64,000 nucleotides of DNA from CAZOHG01 sp964579725 (GCA_964579725.1 CAZOHG010000003.1:50775-114774); one strand, 5' to 3'. Numbered from the stretch's first letter, positions 36,801 to 46,030 are shown. Numbers and translations are program-made. Notes: a model not told the origin generated them from the letters alone.

Positions 36801-37052
36801 GTGGAACAAGAAACAGAACACGAAGAAAAATGGGTACGTCTGAAAACCTTTCCCAGTCGGCTTTACGCCGAAATGATTCAAGAGGTGCTGGATCAAAAAG
36901 GGATTCCCTCCGTGATTAAGGGCGAAGATGTGGGAATCTTAGGCACGGGCAGTTACGGTACCTCCTCCCCGGGGCGCGTGACGCTTTGGGTGTTGGAGAA
37001 AGATCTGGAAAAGTGCCGAGAAATTTCGACTGACATGTTGGATCACATTTAA
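36801..37052 (+). CDS. DUF2007-like small protein
   Basis: An 83-aa protein beginning at a GTG, with WVRLKTFPSRLYAEMIQEVL and DQKGIPSVIKGEDV, the usual pattern of DUF2007 putative signal-transducing proteins (ferredoxin-like fold). GGAGA lies seven bases upstream. Function unknown; the place after the PII-like gene fits a small regulator. Confidence 0.75.
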   Translation: MEQETEHEEKWVRLKTFPSRLYAEMIQEVLDQKGIPSVIKGEDVGILGTGSYGTSSPGRVTLWVLEKDLEKCREISTDMLDHI

Positions 37053-37151
37053 CCGGGTTGCTTCGAATCGTTCCCCGCCGCGTTGAGGGGCAAAGACGAA
37101 AATCATTCAATCGAAAATTACAAAGCGAACACTCAAGAAAACAGTCACAAG

Positions 37152-38420
37152 ATGAAAAAAACCTTGCAAACACCTCGCGGAACGCGCGACCAGTTGCCAC
37201 AGGAAACGTACCGGTGGCTTTTTCTGGAAAATAAAATTCGGGACATTTTCGGACGGTTCAATTTTCTGGAAATTCGAACACCCGTGTTTGAAGAAACGGA
37301 GCTTTTTGCGCGGGGAGTCGGCCAAACCACGGACATTGTGCAAAAAGAAATGTACACGTTCGAAGACCGCGGCGGCCGAAGTCTCACGCTCCGGCCCGAA
37401 ATGACGGCCTCGGTGGTGCGAGCCTATATTCAGCACGCACTGTGGAATCAGGGGGGTGTGCAGAAATTTTCCTACATTTCGCCCATGTTTCGTCAGGAAC
37501 GTCCGCAAGCCGGGAGGCTTCGCCAATTTCACCAGTTCGGGGTCGAAATTTTGGGCACGGCCAGTCCTCTGGCGGACGTGGAAGTCATTGCCCTGGCAAT
37601 GGAAATCTTCACTCAACTGGGATTGACGGATTTAACCCTTAAAATCAACAGTGTAGGCTGTCCAAAATGCCGCCCCCGCTACAAGGAAGCCCTTCGTGCA
37701 GCACTAAAGGACGTGAAGGACCAGCTTTGCCGCGACTGTCAGGTGCGGTACGACACCAATCCGCTTCGCATTCTGGATTGCAAAAATCCCACCTGCCGGT
37801 CCCTTACGGAAGATGTGCCCGGCATGGAAGAATATCTGTGTGAGGAGTGCCGGACGCATTTTGCACGCGTTCGGGAAGGGTTGGATGTCCTTGGCATTCC
37901 CTACCAGGTGGACAAGCGTCTGGTCCGGGGACTCGATTATTACACGCGCACCGCTTTTGAAATTGTCAGCACGGAACTGGGGTCTCAAGATGCGGTTTGC
38001 GGTGGCGGACGCTACGACCGCCTCGTGGCTGAGCTGGGTGGACCTGACGTGCCCGGAGTGGGATTTGCTGCAGGAATGGAGCGCTTGCTGGCTATTTTGG
38101 AAAAAAAAGGGCTTTCTTTGGGCGAAATCCCCGCGCCGGACGTTTTTGTGGTGGCCCTTGGGGACGACCCGGTTCGGAAAGCCGTTCTCCCGCTGGTTCA
38201 AACCCTGCGTCACGCTGGCCTGCGCTGTGAAATGGACCTTTCCGAACGTAGCTTAAAAGCCCAACTTCGAGACGCCCACCGTCAAAAGGCGCATTTCGCT
38301 GTAATTGTCGGAGGCGACGAATTGGAAAAAGAAGTGGCACAGGTGAAAAATCTGGCCGATGGAACCCAGGAACAGATTCCTTTTGCGGAATTGGCCAGAT
38401 TTTTACTGAAAAATCGGTAA
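37152..38420 (+). CDS. hisS: Histidyl-tRNA synthetase
   Basis: Class II synthetase for tRNA-His, 422 aa from this ATG, matching family length. TPRGTRDQLP opens the protein; motif 2 is FRQERPQAGRLRQFHQFGVE; the histidine-specific motifs are LVRGLDYYTRTAFEIV and VCGGGRYDRL. A Cys-rich insertion (CPKCRPRYKE, CRDCQVRYDTN, CKNPTCRSL, CEECRTHF) lies at about residues 175-255, as in many bacterial HisRS. A longer start at TTG 37083 is possible but lacks family support. Confidence 0.95.
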   Translation: MKKTLQTPRGTRDQLPQETYRWLFLENKIRDIFGRFNFLEIRTPVFEETELFARGVGQTTDIVQKEMYTFEDRGGRSLTLRPEMTASVVRAYIQHALWNQGGVQKFSYISPMFRQERPQAGRLRQFHQFGVEILGTASPLADVEVIALAMEIFTQLGLTDLTLKINSVGCPKCRPRYKEALRAALKDVKDQLCRDCQVRYDTNPLRILDCKNPTCRSLTEDVPGMEEYLCEECRTHFARVREGLDVLGIPYQVDKRLVRGLDYYTRTAFEIVSTELGSQDAVCGGGRYDRLVAELGGPDVPGVGFAAGMERLLAILEKKGLSLGEIPAPDVFVVALGDDPVRKAVLPLVQTLRHAGLRCEMDLSERSLKAQLRDAHRQKAHFAVIVGGDELEKEVAQVKNLADGTQEQIPFAELARFLLKNR

Positions 38421-38424
38421 CGTA

Positions 38425-39213
38425 ATGATTTCGCGGGAAGCTTTGAAAAGGCTGCGGAAACTTCGCCAAAAAAAATACCGTGAGCAAGAAGGGCGGTTTT
38501 TGGTCGAGGGGACGAATTTGGTGGTGGAGGCGCTGCGTTCCGAATGCGAAGCGGAGACGCTTTTTCTGACCGAATCCTTTCTGAAAAATCAAGCCTTTAG
38601 GGAGATTTCCCGATTGGCAGAGAAACGCGACGTACCGATCCAGCGGCTTTCGGCCAAAGATTTTGAAATGCTTTCGGAAACACGCGCGCCTCAGGGTGTG
38701 GCGCTTCTGCTTAAAATGCCAGTCCGCGACTTCTTTTCTGAGGAGTTGGACAATTGGAACTGTGCCGTGGTTTTGGACGGGGTGCAGGACCCGGGCAACG
38801 TGGGCACAATTATTCGCACAGCCGATTGGTACGGGTGCAGCGCTGTGCTTCTTGGCGAAGGGTGCGCGGAGCTCACCAACAGCAAAGTGTTGCGCGCCAC
38901 AGCCGGGTCAGCTTTTCACCTGCCGATTTTTGAAAACGTCCCGCTTGGCCCTGCCCTGGCTCGCCTAAAGCGTGCAGGGTTTAAGCTGTTTGCGGCGGAA
39001 AAACAGGGAGCGCTGCCTCACGTGCAGGTGAAATTCACAGGGCGAGCGGCGCTGGTGGTGGGAAACGAGCGCCGCGGAATCAGTCCGAAGGCCAAATCGG
39101 CGGAACCGACCACCGTGTGGATTCCTGGACGCGGGCGGGCGGAATCACTGAATGCGGCCGTGGCAGCGGGGGTTTTGCTGGATCGCCTGATTTTCCCGGG
39201 GGAGCCGGTGTGA
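38425..39213 (+). CDS. SpoU/TrmH family RNA 2'-O-methyltransferase
   Basis: A 262-aa SPOUT methyltransferase. The N-terminal substrate-binding domain has EGRFLVEGTNLVVEAL; the knotted catalytic domain has VLDGVQDPGNVGTIIRTADW, LVVGNERRGIS and IPGRGRAESLNAAVAAGVLL, the three SpoU motifs. Substrate may be 23S rRNA (RlmB-like) or tRNA; the sequence alone does not settle this. It starts four bases after hisS and its stop overlaps the next gene. Confidence 0.93.
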   Translation: MISREALKRLRKLRQKKYREQEGRFLVEGTNLVVEALRSECEAETLFLTESFLKNQAFREISRLAEKRDVPIQRLSAKDFEMLSETRAPQGVALLLKMPVRDFFSEELDNWNCAVVLDGVQDPGNVGTIIRTADWYGCSAVLLGEGCAELTNSKVLRATAGSAFHLPIFENVPLGPALARLKRAGFKLFAAEKQGALPHVQVKFTGRAALVVGNERRGISPKAKSAEPTTVWIPGRGRAESLNAAVAAGVLLDRLIFPGEPV

Positions 39214-40070
39214 GCGGCGACGGTGAAGCGCCGGAAACACCGCCCGTGGCGCCTCAGAAGGATGTGCGGCCCCTGACGGCACTTTCTCTTGTTTTGGTTT
39301 CGATGCTGTTGATTTTTGGCGTCGGTTTTTTGCTGGCTCTTTGGGTGCGGCGGCCCGGCACGCCACCCGACGCACGGGCGGTTATTTTTGCTGCGGAATG
39401 GCTGTTGCTCATTCCGGAATTGGGTTACCTTCGGTGGAAAAAGCTGAGTTTGGTTCGGGTGTTTCGTCTAAATCCCGTACCCGTTTCTCTGATTGCTGCC
39501 GCTGTTGTGTTAACCATTGGGCTTGTTCCTTTGACAGATGCGCTGGACCGGCTCATTGAAGTTTGGATTCCGATGCCCAGGGACATGGAGGAAATGCTGA
39601 AGCTTTCCTTCGATTTCCACAACCCTCTGTTTTTCTATGTGGCCTTTTTTTCGGCCACACTGTTCGCTGGGACGTTTGAAGAAATGCTCTTTCGCGGGTT
39701 TTTTCAAGGGGTGTGGGAGCGCAATTTTTCGGCGGGCTGGGCAATCGGAATCTCCGCTACGCTGTTTGCACTGGTCCACCTCAATCCGTGGTGGTTGGTG
39801 CAAATACTCATTTTGGGGATTTTGTTGGGGTACATCGCCTTTCGAAGCCAATCGGTGATTCCCGGAATTTTCGTGCACGTTTTGAACAATATGATCGCCC
39901 TCTTCTTTTTAAATTTGCCGGAGAAAGGCAAAAATTGGTACGCAGTGGACGGCACGGTCCGGTGGTACTGGCTGGCTTTAGGGATTGTGCTGTTTGCAGG
40001 AGCTTGGACTCGAATGGTAAAAATTTGGAACCGTGGTAAGTGTAAAGAGGTTTTGCAGGAATGGAATTAG
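39210..40070 (+). CDS. CPBP family intramembrane glutamic protease
   Basis: A 286-aa membrane protein. The GTG at 39210 overlaps the preceding stop (GTGA) and has GGGGGAG five bases upstream. About six to eight hydrophobic helices are visible. The CPBP motifs are present: EEMLFRGFFQGVWER (EExxxR), ALVHLN (FxxxH-like) and HVLNNMIAL (HxxxN). Members are related to CAAX-processing Rce1; substrates here are unknown. It overlaps the SpoIID-domain gene by ten bases. Confidence 0.88.
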   Translation: MSGDGEAPETPPVAPQKDVRPLTALSLVLVSMLLIFGVGFLLALWVRRPGTPPDARAVIFAAEWLLLIPELGYLRWKKLSLVRVFRLNPVPVSLIAAAVVLTIGLVPLTDALDRLIEVWIPMPRDMEEMLKLSFDFHNPLFFYVAFFSATLFAGTFEEMLFRGFFQGVWERNFSAGWAIGISATLFALVHLNPWWLVQILILGILLGYIAFRSQSVIPGIFVHVLNNMIALFFLNLPEKGKNWYAVDGTVRWYWLALGIVLFAGAWTRMVKIWNRGKCKEVLQEWN

Positions 40071-41650
40071 ACGCAAAAACACAGACTCCCCGCATTCGGA
40101 TTGGGGTTTTGCAGCACGAAGAGGATATGGTCTTTCAGGCATCTGACGATTTTGTGGCCTTCGATTTGAACGGTAACCCTGTTTTCGAGGGACAGGCAAA
40201 CCGCGCGTACACCGTACGCCACAAAACGGTCGACCCGGGGGAAATTCATTTTGTCATCCGAATGAATATTCGTCGGACTCAAGAGGAGGCGGATTTTAAG
40301 AAAAGAGAATGGCAGTCAGCGGGGCAGGAGGCGTGGCTTTTGCAAGTGGGGCAGGTCATTCCTCTTGGAAAGGATAAATTTTACGACAACCGGGAGTACT
40401 GGGTTCTGTCGCAGAAATTCGCTTCTGAGAAGGAGGCGGACGATTTTCGGCGAACGCTGCCTGATTTTGGCGGCATGAAGGTCGTGCCGGTGATCTCGCG
40501 GCCCGCCAGCGGAAAGGTTTTGTTGGAAGGAGCGGAGGCCGAAGGTGGCATTCGATTGAGATTGAAAAATCCCGACGGGCGGTTTATTTTGCAAAACATT
40601 CGCGTGGGAATTGGATTTCATTGGGAGCACCGCGAGAGTCAGGAGTTCAGCGAGGAACTGGCCTTCCACATTGACCGCAAGGGTTTGCTGACGGCTGTGA
40701 ATATTTTGGACTTGGAGACCTACCTTTCGGCGGTAAACTCATCCGAAATGGTGCCGGACTGCTCCCTTGAATTTTTAAAAAGCCAGACCGTTGTGGCGCG
40801 AAACACCGTATTTGCGACAGCAGGAAAACATCATTTTGGCGACCCGTTTGATCTGTGTGCCGACGACCACTGTCAGTGTTTTCACGGTGTAGCGGCTATT
40901 CAGGAACGATCGCGCCAGGCGGGAGCGGAAACCCGAGGCGAAGTGCTGATGTACGGCAGCGAGGTGTGCGACGCCCGGTACGCCAAAGTGTGCGGCGGAG
41001 TGGGAGAAGCCTACCACAACGTGTGGGACGATTTGAATGTTCCGTATTTGACCCGATTCTACGACGGCCCCCAAACTCCTAAAAACCTGCCGGATTTGCA
41101 CAACGAAGCAGGAGTGGAGGCCTTTTTGGCGGATTCCCCGGAGGTTTTTTGCAATCCGGAAGCCTTTCCCTTGCCTGAGTATCTGCGAAAGGCGCACGAA
41201 CACTTCAATTGGCAGGTAGGCTACATGCCCGAAGCCTCCGGTTTTCGCTGGGAAGTCCGAATGACTCCCCGGGAATTGGGTGCCATTGTAGAGGAAAAAA
41301 CCGGCTGGGGGCTGGGCGCTATTTGGGACATTCAACCACTGGAGCGGGGTGATTCCGGGCGGATCATTTACGCACGCCTTGTGGGGGAGAACGGCGAAAA
41401 AATCATTGGCAAAGAACTGGAAATTCGCCGGGTTCTGTCCAAATCCCACTTGTTTAGCGCCATGTTTATTGTAAAACGCGAATTGGACGAGCAGGGCACC
41501 GTCCAGGCACTGGTGTTAAAAGGCGGGGGCTGGGGGCACGGGGTTGGACTTTGTCAGGTGGGTGCCGAAATTATGGGAGAAGAGGGGTACAGCTACGAGC
41601 AAATTTTAACACATTATTACCCGGGGGCGAAATTAAAAAGGCTTTATTGA
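40061..41650 (+). CDS. SpoIID/LytB domain protein without signal peptide
   Basis: A 529-aa protein whose C-terminal two-thirds match SpoIID/LytB amidase enhancers and lytic transglycosylases: LSAVNSSEMVPDCSLEFLKS, QTVVARNTVF, then KGGGWGHGVGLCQVGAEIMG and YEQILTHYYPGAKL. Residues about 80-150 resemble a SPOR-like fold. Cys pairs occur in LCADDHCQCFHG and in EVCDARYAKVCGG. No signal peptide or membrane helix is seen at the start, which is unusual for a wall-acting protein. The gene begins inside the CPBP gene. Related Bacteroidota proteins share this layout. Confidence 0.85.
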   Translation: MELDAKTQTPRIRIGVLQHEEDMVFQASDDFVAFDLNGNPVFEGQANRAYTVRHKTVDPGEIHFVIRMNIRRTQEEADFKKREWQSAGQEAWLLQVGQVIPLGKDKFYDNREYWVLSQKFASEKEADDFRRTLPDFGGMKVVPVISRPASGKVLLEGAEAEGGIRLRLKNPDGRFILQNIRVGIGFHWEHRESQEFSEELAFHIDRKGLLTAVNILDLETYLSAVNSSEMVPDCSLEFLKSQTVVARNTVFATAGKHHFGDPFDLCADDHCQCFHGVAAIQERSRQAGAETRGEVLMYGSEVCDARYAKVCGGVGEAYHNVWDDLNVPYLTRFYDGPQTPKNLPDLHNEAGVEAFLADSPEVFCNPEAFPLPEYLRKAHEHFNWQVGYMPEASGFRWEVRMTPRELGAIVEEKTGWGLGAIWDIQPLERGDSGRIIYARLVGENGEKIIGKELEIRRVLSKSHLFSAMFIVKRELDEQGTVQALVLKGGGWGHGVGLCQVGAEIMGEEGYSYEQILTHYYPGAKLKRLY

Positions 41651-41985
41651 CCATTGAAAGAATAGTGTTTCATTTTGAGAACAATTGCCTGTTTGATGCA
41701 CGATATTTTCATTTGCGTTGTTTGGGATGATTGATTTTCCCTTTAGCGGGAGAACAAAACGGAATTTTGTTTTTGGCCTTATTTTTGCACCTGCCACTGT
41801 GCTGAAGAGTAACCCGGGAGATTCGAACGCGCCGTATTCCCGTACAGGCGCAGAGAGCCCCGGCGGGGGAAATTGGCTGAAGAGAAAAGACAGCCTGTTT
41901 GGAGAGGCCTAAGCAGGTCCCGTCGCAGGTGCAAAACATTTTCTCCGGGGAAAAAGCCCAACTTTCAAGAACGAAGGAAATGCCC
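41651..41985. other. Intergenic stretch without a recognised gene
   Basis: Holds a weak AT-rich hairpin (AACAAAA at 41753-41759 with TTTTGTT at 41765-41771, then T to 41774) that might terminate the upstream operon. No convincing promoter or coding sequence was found. Confidence 0.5.
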
Positions 41986-43578
41986 ATGGCACAGGAAAAG
42001 ACCATTCTCATTGTTGACGACGACGCCCAGAACATTGAGATTTTGGTGCGCGAGCTTGTGGTGCACCATTACCAGGTCACCACAGCGGAAAACGGTTTTG
42101 ATGCCGTTGAAAAAGCTAAAAAATACACCCCCGATCTAATTATTACCGATGCCGATTTACCCGATTTGAACGGGATTGCCCTTCTGCAAAATTTGAAGGA
42201 AACCTCCGAAACGGAAAAGATTCCCGTGATTTTTTTAACGGAACGTTCGGGGCTGCAAGACCGGTTGCGGGCCTTTGAGGCCGGCGTGCGCGATTACATG
42301 GTCAAGCCGCTTCATGTGGCGGAGATTGTAGCCCGCGTCAATATGATTTTTGGTCGGCACCGGCGTTTGGAAGCTGCTACCGTCCATTCGGCCTCCGGCC
42401 AAAAAGGCCGTTTGGAGGAAAATTCCGTGGCTCAACTCATTGCTCAATTGGGGGTGTTGCGCTGGTCGGGGATTCTCAACGTTACGAATCGATTTCAGAA
42501 AAGCGGGCAAATTTTCTTCCGAAACGGCGCAGTAGTCAATGGAATCTACGGCGGATTTCGCGGACAGCGGGCCATCCTCCAAATGATGACCTGGGACAAA
42601 GGCGTCTATTCCTTGGTCAGTCAGTCCGTTGACGTGGCCGACGACATCCCGGTGAGCAATTTGGGGCTTTTGCTTCAGGGCTTTGACCGCATTCACCAAC
42701 GTGAAGAGCTTCTGAGCCAATTACCCTCCCCCGAAACTGTTTTTTCTGTCAAATCTGATTTCTTGCGTCTTCTCGAGGAGCGGCCCGTTTCTCCGGACGT
42801 AAGGAAATTCGTAGAGCTGTTTGACGGTCGCCTGTCCGTCCTACAAATTTTGGACGAGAGCCCTTACGACGATTTGACCACGCTGGCTCGTATTGTGAAA
42901 ATGTACGGACAGGGATTTTTGGAAGAATTGAAAACGGTGGAAGAACCCGAAGCCGTTTTTGAGGAAGAGGAACTGAAGGTACTGTTCAGTGAGGAAGAGT
43001 ACGAGTCCTTTGGAAAACGAGTACCCGAAAAAAAAGGCATTTCGGAGCCCTACCTGGTGGTTTTTGGTACTACTCAAAGCGGAAAAAGCGAGTTTGTCCG
43101 AACTCTGGTGGGAAACCAGTACCGGACACGCTCCTGGAAAAATGTATTTCCCTTTCCGCTGGATCTGGGGCGAGTTCGGTTGCAGGAAAACACCGACGTG
43201 ATTGTGACCGGGATTCCCATCGAAAAACAGGTTCACGCTATTGTAAATGCCCTGGCAAACAGAATGTTGGGGTACATTTTTTTGGTCAATGCGGCTCAAC
43301 CCGAGCAGCTTGATTATTTGAATTATTTAATTAAATCGTTTCGAAATCGGTTTCAACTGCCGTACGCCGTGGCCGTTACCCAATTGCGCCACCCCAAGGC
43401 GTTGGGAATTGAAGAAATTTCGCAACGCCTGGGGCTCGAAAGCTACGAGGAGCTCATCCCTTGCAACCCGAAAGACCTGGACAATGTCAAAATGATTTTG
43501 CTGAATATGGTACCGCCCTATTCCGTGGAGAAAAACGTGGCGCTCCGGTTCCACCAGCAAAAGCAAATGAGCAACTAA
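41986..43578 (+). CDS. Receiver-PATAN-GTPase fusion protein
   Basis: A 530-aa signalling protein. Residues about 1-120 form a response-regulator receiver: acidic cluster LIVDDD, phospho-Asp in ITDADLPDLNG, Thr in FLTERSG and Lys in MVKPLH. Residues about 135-260 form a PATAN/DUF4388 domain (RLEENSVAQLIAQLGVLRWS). A helical linker follows. Residues about 355-528 form a small-GTPase-like domain with P-loop GTTQSGKS (361-368) and VIVTGIPIEKQV. AAGGA lies seven bases before ATG 41986; an ATG at 41980 is too close to it. It probably couples a two-component input to a G-protein output. No histidine kinase is encoded nearby. Confidence 0.85.
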   Translation: MAQEKTILIVDDDAQNIEILVRELVVHHYQVTTAENGFDAVEKAKKYTPDLIITDADLPDLNGIALLQNLKETSETEKIPVIFLTERSGLQDRLRAFEAGVRDYMVKPLHVAEIVARVNMIFGRHRRLEAATVHSASGQKGRLEENSVAQLIAQLGVLRWSGILNVTNRFQKSGQIFFRNGAVVNGIYGGFRGQRAILQMMTWDKGVYSLVSQSVDVADDIPVSNLGLLLQGFDRIHQREELLSQLPSPETVFSVKSDFLRLLEERPVSPDVRKFVELFDGRLSVLQILDESPYDDLTTLARIVKMYGQGFLEELKTVEEPEAVFEEEELKVLFSEEEYESFGKRVPEKKGISEPYLVVFGTTQSGKSEFVRTLVGNQYRTRSWKNVFPFPLDLGRVRLQENTDVIVTGIPIEKQVHAIVNALANRMLGYIFLVNAAQPEQLDYLNYLIKSFRNRFQLPYAVAVTQLRHPKALGIEEISQRLGLESYEELIPCNPKDLDNVKMILLNMVPPYSVEKNVALRFHQQKQMSN

Positions 43579-43592
43579 TTCGGAGAAAGTAA

Positions 43593-44756
43593 ATGGACGT
43601 TCTCTGGTTTGTTTCCGCCGACACCGAATTGCTGGAAAATTTCAAAGCCCTGGCCCCGAAAGAGGAATTCCGCCTGGAAACAGGTAAGGCTCTGGAAGAT
43701 TTGGAAGGTCAGTTGGATTCCGTCATTCCGAATGGCATCGTGGCCGATGTCTACCTGCCGGGGGTGGATCTCATCCCCTGGATGCAGAAATTTCGGCAAG
43801 AGCACCCCGAAGCCGACACCTTTTTTGTGGCTCTGAGCGAGGAGCCAAATGTGGTCAAACGCATTGCGCTTATTGAGAGCGGCATCGACGAATTTGTTCA
43901 AAAACCGGTGGAATTGGAAGAGCTGTTGCTCCGTTTGCGGATGCTTTCTCGCGAGCAGAAAAGTGTTCAAAACGAAGCCTTAAAGGGCGGGCGCGGTTTT
44001 GCGGGTCAATTGACGGAAATGAATACGGTGGATTTGATTCAAACCCTGGAAATGGGGGGAAAGTCAGCCGTCATTACGTTGCGGCGCAGGGCCGTCGAAG
44101 GGCGGCTTTTTGTGCGGCACGGGGAAGTGTGGGCGGCTGAGCTTGGCATTTTGCGGGGAGAGGCGGCGCTCCGGCAGCTTCTCCTCTGGACGGACGGAAC
44201 CTTTACCGTTGAATTTCAGGAGATTTACCGCGACAAGGAAATCGAGGGCTCCGTGCAGGAAATCGTGGCACGTGGGATTGAATTTATTCACGAAAAAGAG
44301 CGATTACTGGCGCTGTTGCCGCCGGTCTACGCCCTATTGGAAAAGGTTCGAGACCTTTTCCCGGACGAAACGGTGGAACACACCCGCCCGGTTCTTGCCC
44401 TTGTGGACGGGGAACACACCCTTCAAGATATTTTGGACGAGACCACACTGGACGAATTGCACGTTTTACGGGAGTTAATTCGTCTGATTCAATTGGGGGT
44501 TGTTCGGGAATCGGTGCACTACGAATTGCCCCAAAAAGAGTTGGAAGCCGAAAAAGGCGCGGAGGAAGAGGAAACATCGCCCCTTTCCGAACGAGTGCGA
44601 CAGGCGATTGAGAATTTCTTGGGGACTCGCGAAATACCGGCTCTGGATGTGGCTGCGGAAAACCCGGTTCCAATGGATTCCGCTGTTTCTCCTTTGGAAA
44701 GACGGCTCTATTTTACCCGGAGCGAATTGCAACTTATTAAGCATAAATTGTTGTAA
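43593..44756 (+). CDS. Receiver-like PATAN/DUF4388 protein
   Basis: A 387-aa relative of the first half of the preceding protein. The receiver (residues 1-120) keeps a possible phospho-Asp in VADVYLPGVDL and the Lys in VQKPVE, but the acidic pair near residue 10 is reduced (FVSADTELL), so phosphorylation is doubtful. PATAN text follows (about 128-240; GQLTEMNTVDLIQTLEMGGK), then an acidic C-terminal region. It starts 14 bases after the previous gene with GGAGAAAG upstream. Likely a partner in the same pathway. Confidence 0.82.
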   Translation: MDVLWFVSADTELLENFKALAPKEEFRLETGKALEDLEGQLDSVIPNGIVADVYLPGVDLIPWMQKFRQEHPEADTFFVALSEEPNVVKRIALIESGIDEFVQKPVELEELLLRLRMLSREQKSVQNEALKGGRGFAGQLTEMNTVDLIQTLEMGGKSAVITLRRRAVEGRLFVRHGEVWAAELGILRGEAALRQLLLWTDGTFTVEFQEIYRDKEIEGSVQEIVARGIEFIHEKERLLALLPPVYALLEKVRDLFPDETVEHTRPVLALVDGEHTLQDILDETTLDELHVLRELIRLIQLGVVRESVHYELPQKELEAEKGAEEEETSPLSERVRQAIENFLGTREIPALDVAAENPVPMDSAVSPLERRLYFTRSELQLIKHKLL

Positions 44757-44926
44757 GAACAATGGGATTGAGGAAAGCTTCGAGGGGGGCGTTTTCTGCT
44801 CTTAAAAGAGCAAGAATGTAGACGTGGCTCGCGTTTCCGACGAAAGGGCAGGGAGTCAGCGCTGTCAAAAGAGGACGATATTTTGTTCGATCGAAGGCTT
44901 CTGTAAGTGAAAAGGGAAAATTTAAA

Positions 44927-45409
44927 ATGCGAATAGGTGAAATCCTTGTAGTGAGTACCGGCGGAACCGGGGTGGAAGATTTTCTAAAGAAATCAAGCTC
45001 CGTTGTGGAAAAATTTGGCCGGGATGTTCATTTGGGGCTTCTGCCCATTGACGAACAGATTGTGTTGCACCTGTACGGCGTCCAGTGGACGCGGTACGCG
45101 GAAAATTACCCCTGGCAATTATTGGTTCAAAAGGCTCTCGGAGTTCTGGTATTATTCGATTGGGATTTTCCCGAGTCGGTTAGGGAAGCGGAAAAAATTC
45201 TGGAGTTCTTTCAAACCCGATTTCAACTGCCGGTGGTAATCGCTTCCGTTTTGAAAGAAGCGTCCGCCATTCGGATTCAAGTGTACCGTGGCGGATTGAC
45301 TCTGACAAAAAATAGCCGTTTTACATTGTACACCCCGGAGAAACCGGAATCGCTCCGGCAGCTCGTAGTCGATCTCATTAATATTAATCTGGAACAATTG
45401 GCCGCCTGA
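44927..45409 (+). CDS. Pseudo-GTPase related to the upstream GTPase domain
   Basis: A 160-aa protein that looks like the GTPase domain of the receiver-PATAN-GTPase protein: HLGLLPIDEQIVLHLYGVQ compares with VIVTGIPIEKQVHAIVNAL, and FFQTRFQLPVVIASVL with SFRNRFQLPYAVAVTQL. The P-loop is lost (STGGTGVEDF in place of GxxxxGKS), so nucleotide binding is unlikely or changed. A regulatory or scaffold role within this gene cluster is inferred. The 170-base gap before it contains the palindrome TGCTCTTAAAAGAGCA at 44797-44812. Confidence 0.75.
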   Translation: MRIGEILVVSTGGTGVEDFLKKSSSVVEKFGRDVHLGLLPIDEQIVLHLYGVQWTRYAENYPWQLLVQKALGVLVLFDWDFPESVREAEKILEFFQTRFQLPVVIASVLKEASAIRIQVYRGGLTLTKNSRFTLYTPEKPESLRQLVVDLININLEQLAA

Positions 45410-45421
45410 AAGGAAACAACC

Positions 45422-45808
45422 ATGACGTACGCCGAAGTAGCCCGAAAAGAATTGTCGCCGGGCCAAAAAGTAGAGGCCGTGTACCGCCTGCTCAAGGGCA
45501 TTCCCTTTGACGACTTGATTGAAACGCTCAGTAACGAAGATGTCGTCGCACTCCAGAAATTTTTGTGGGACAAAACGGTGGAAATCGGCCTGCGTGTGAA
45601 GGGCAAAAATTTTACCCGCCGCGACATTACCGGCCGAATGGTTCCCACGCCGATTTACCAGCGCGAGCAAAATTGTTCGGAACGTACGTATTTTTGCAAG
45701 GCCACCCTGTGTATTTTGTCCAACCCTTCCTGTGCTCGCAAGAAATTAAAGGGGCAATTTCAAGCCATGGAGGAAGTTATTCAGGAATGGGTGGCTGAAA
45801 AGCCGTAG
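45422..45808 (+). CDS. Small Cys-containing protein, unknown
   Basis: A 128-aa protein not assigned to a family. The N-terminal part is helical (GQKVEAVYRLLKGIPFDDLI); the C-terminal part has four Cys in NCSERTYFCKATLCILSNPS followed by CARKK, which could bind metal or form disulfides. It starts 12 bases after the pseudo-GTPase with AAGGAAAC upstream and is probably cotranscribed with the signalling cluster. Confidence 0.7.
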   Translation: MTYAEVARKELSPGQKVEAVYRLLKGIPFDDLIETLSNEDVVALQKFLWDKTVEIGLRVKGKNFTRRDITGRMVPTPIYQREQNCSERTYFCKATLCILSNPSCARKKLKGQFQAMEEVIQEWVAEKP

Positions 45809-45931
45809 CCCGGGACGCAGACGGATTTTCGATTTCGATGGACGAGCATTTCTTCTAAGACTTTTTGAAAATCCTTTTCAGTAGTGGGTTTTGGGAAAGT
45901 GCAAGAGAAAGGCCGAGTTTTGAGCCAAACC

Positions 45932-45957
45932 GCCCCAACCGGGCACGGGGCTTTCTT
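45932..45957 (+). terminator. Weak terminator after the signalling cluster
   Basis: GCCCC at 45932-45936 pairs with GGGGC at 45947-45951, followed by a broken T run (TTTCTT). It precedes the tRNA promoter. Confidence 0.45.
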
Positions 45958-45968
45958 CTGAAAAAATA

Positions 45969-45997
45969 TTGACTTTACTTCCAAAAGTTCTTATATT
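45969..45997 (+). promoter_or_regulatory. Promoter of tRNA-Leu
   Basis: TTGACT at 45969-45974 and TATATT at 45992-45997, spacer of 17 bases, about 70 bases before the tRNA. Confidence 0.6.
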
Positions 45998-46030
45998 TAT
46001 CACGTTCAAAAATGAGCCGTTTTGAAGAGA

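Noticed and set aside
41718..41912. Short + strand frame in the gap before the receiver-PATAN-GTPase gene
   Set aside because: No ribosome site, no recognisable protein features, and biased residues.
45781..45984. Minus-strand frame after the Cys-containing protein gene
   Set aside because: It covers a hairpin and promoter and has no start signal or family similarity.
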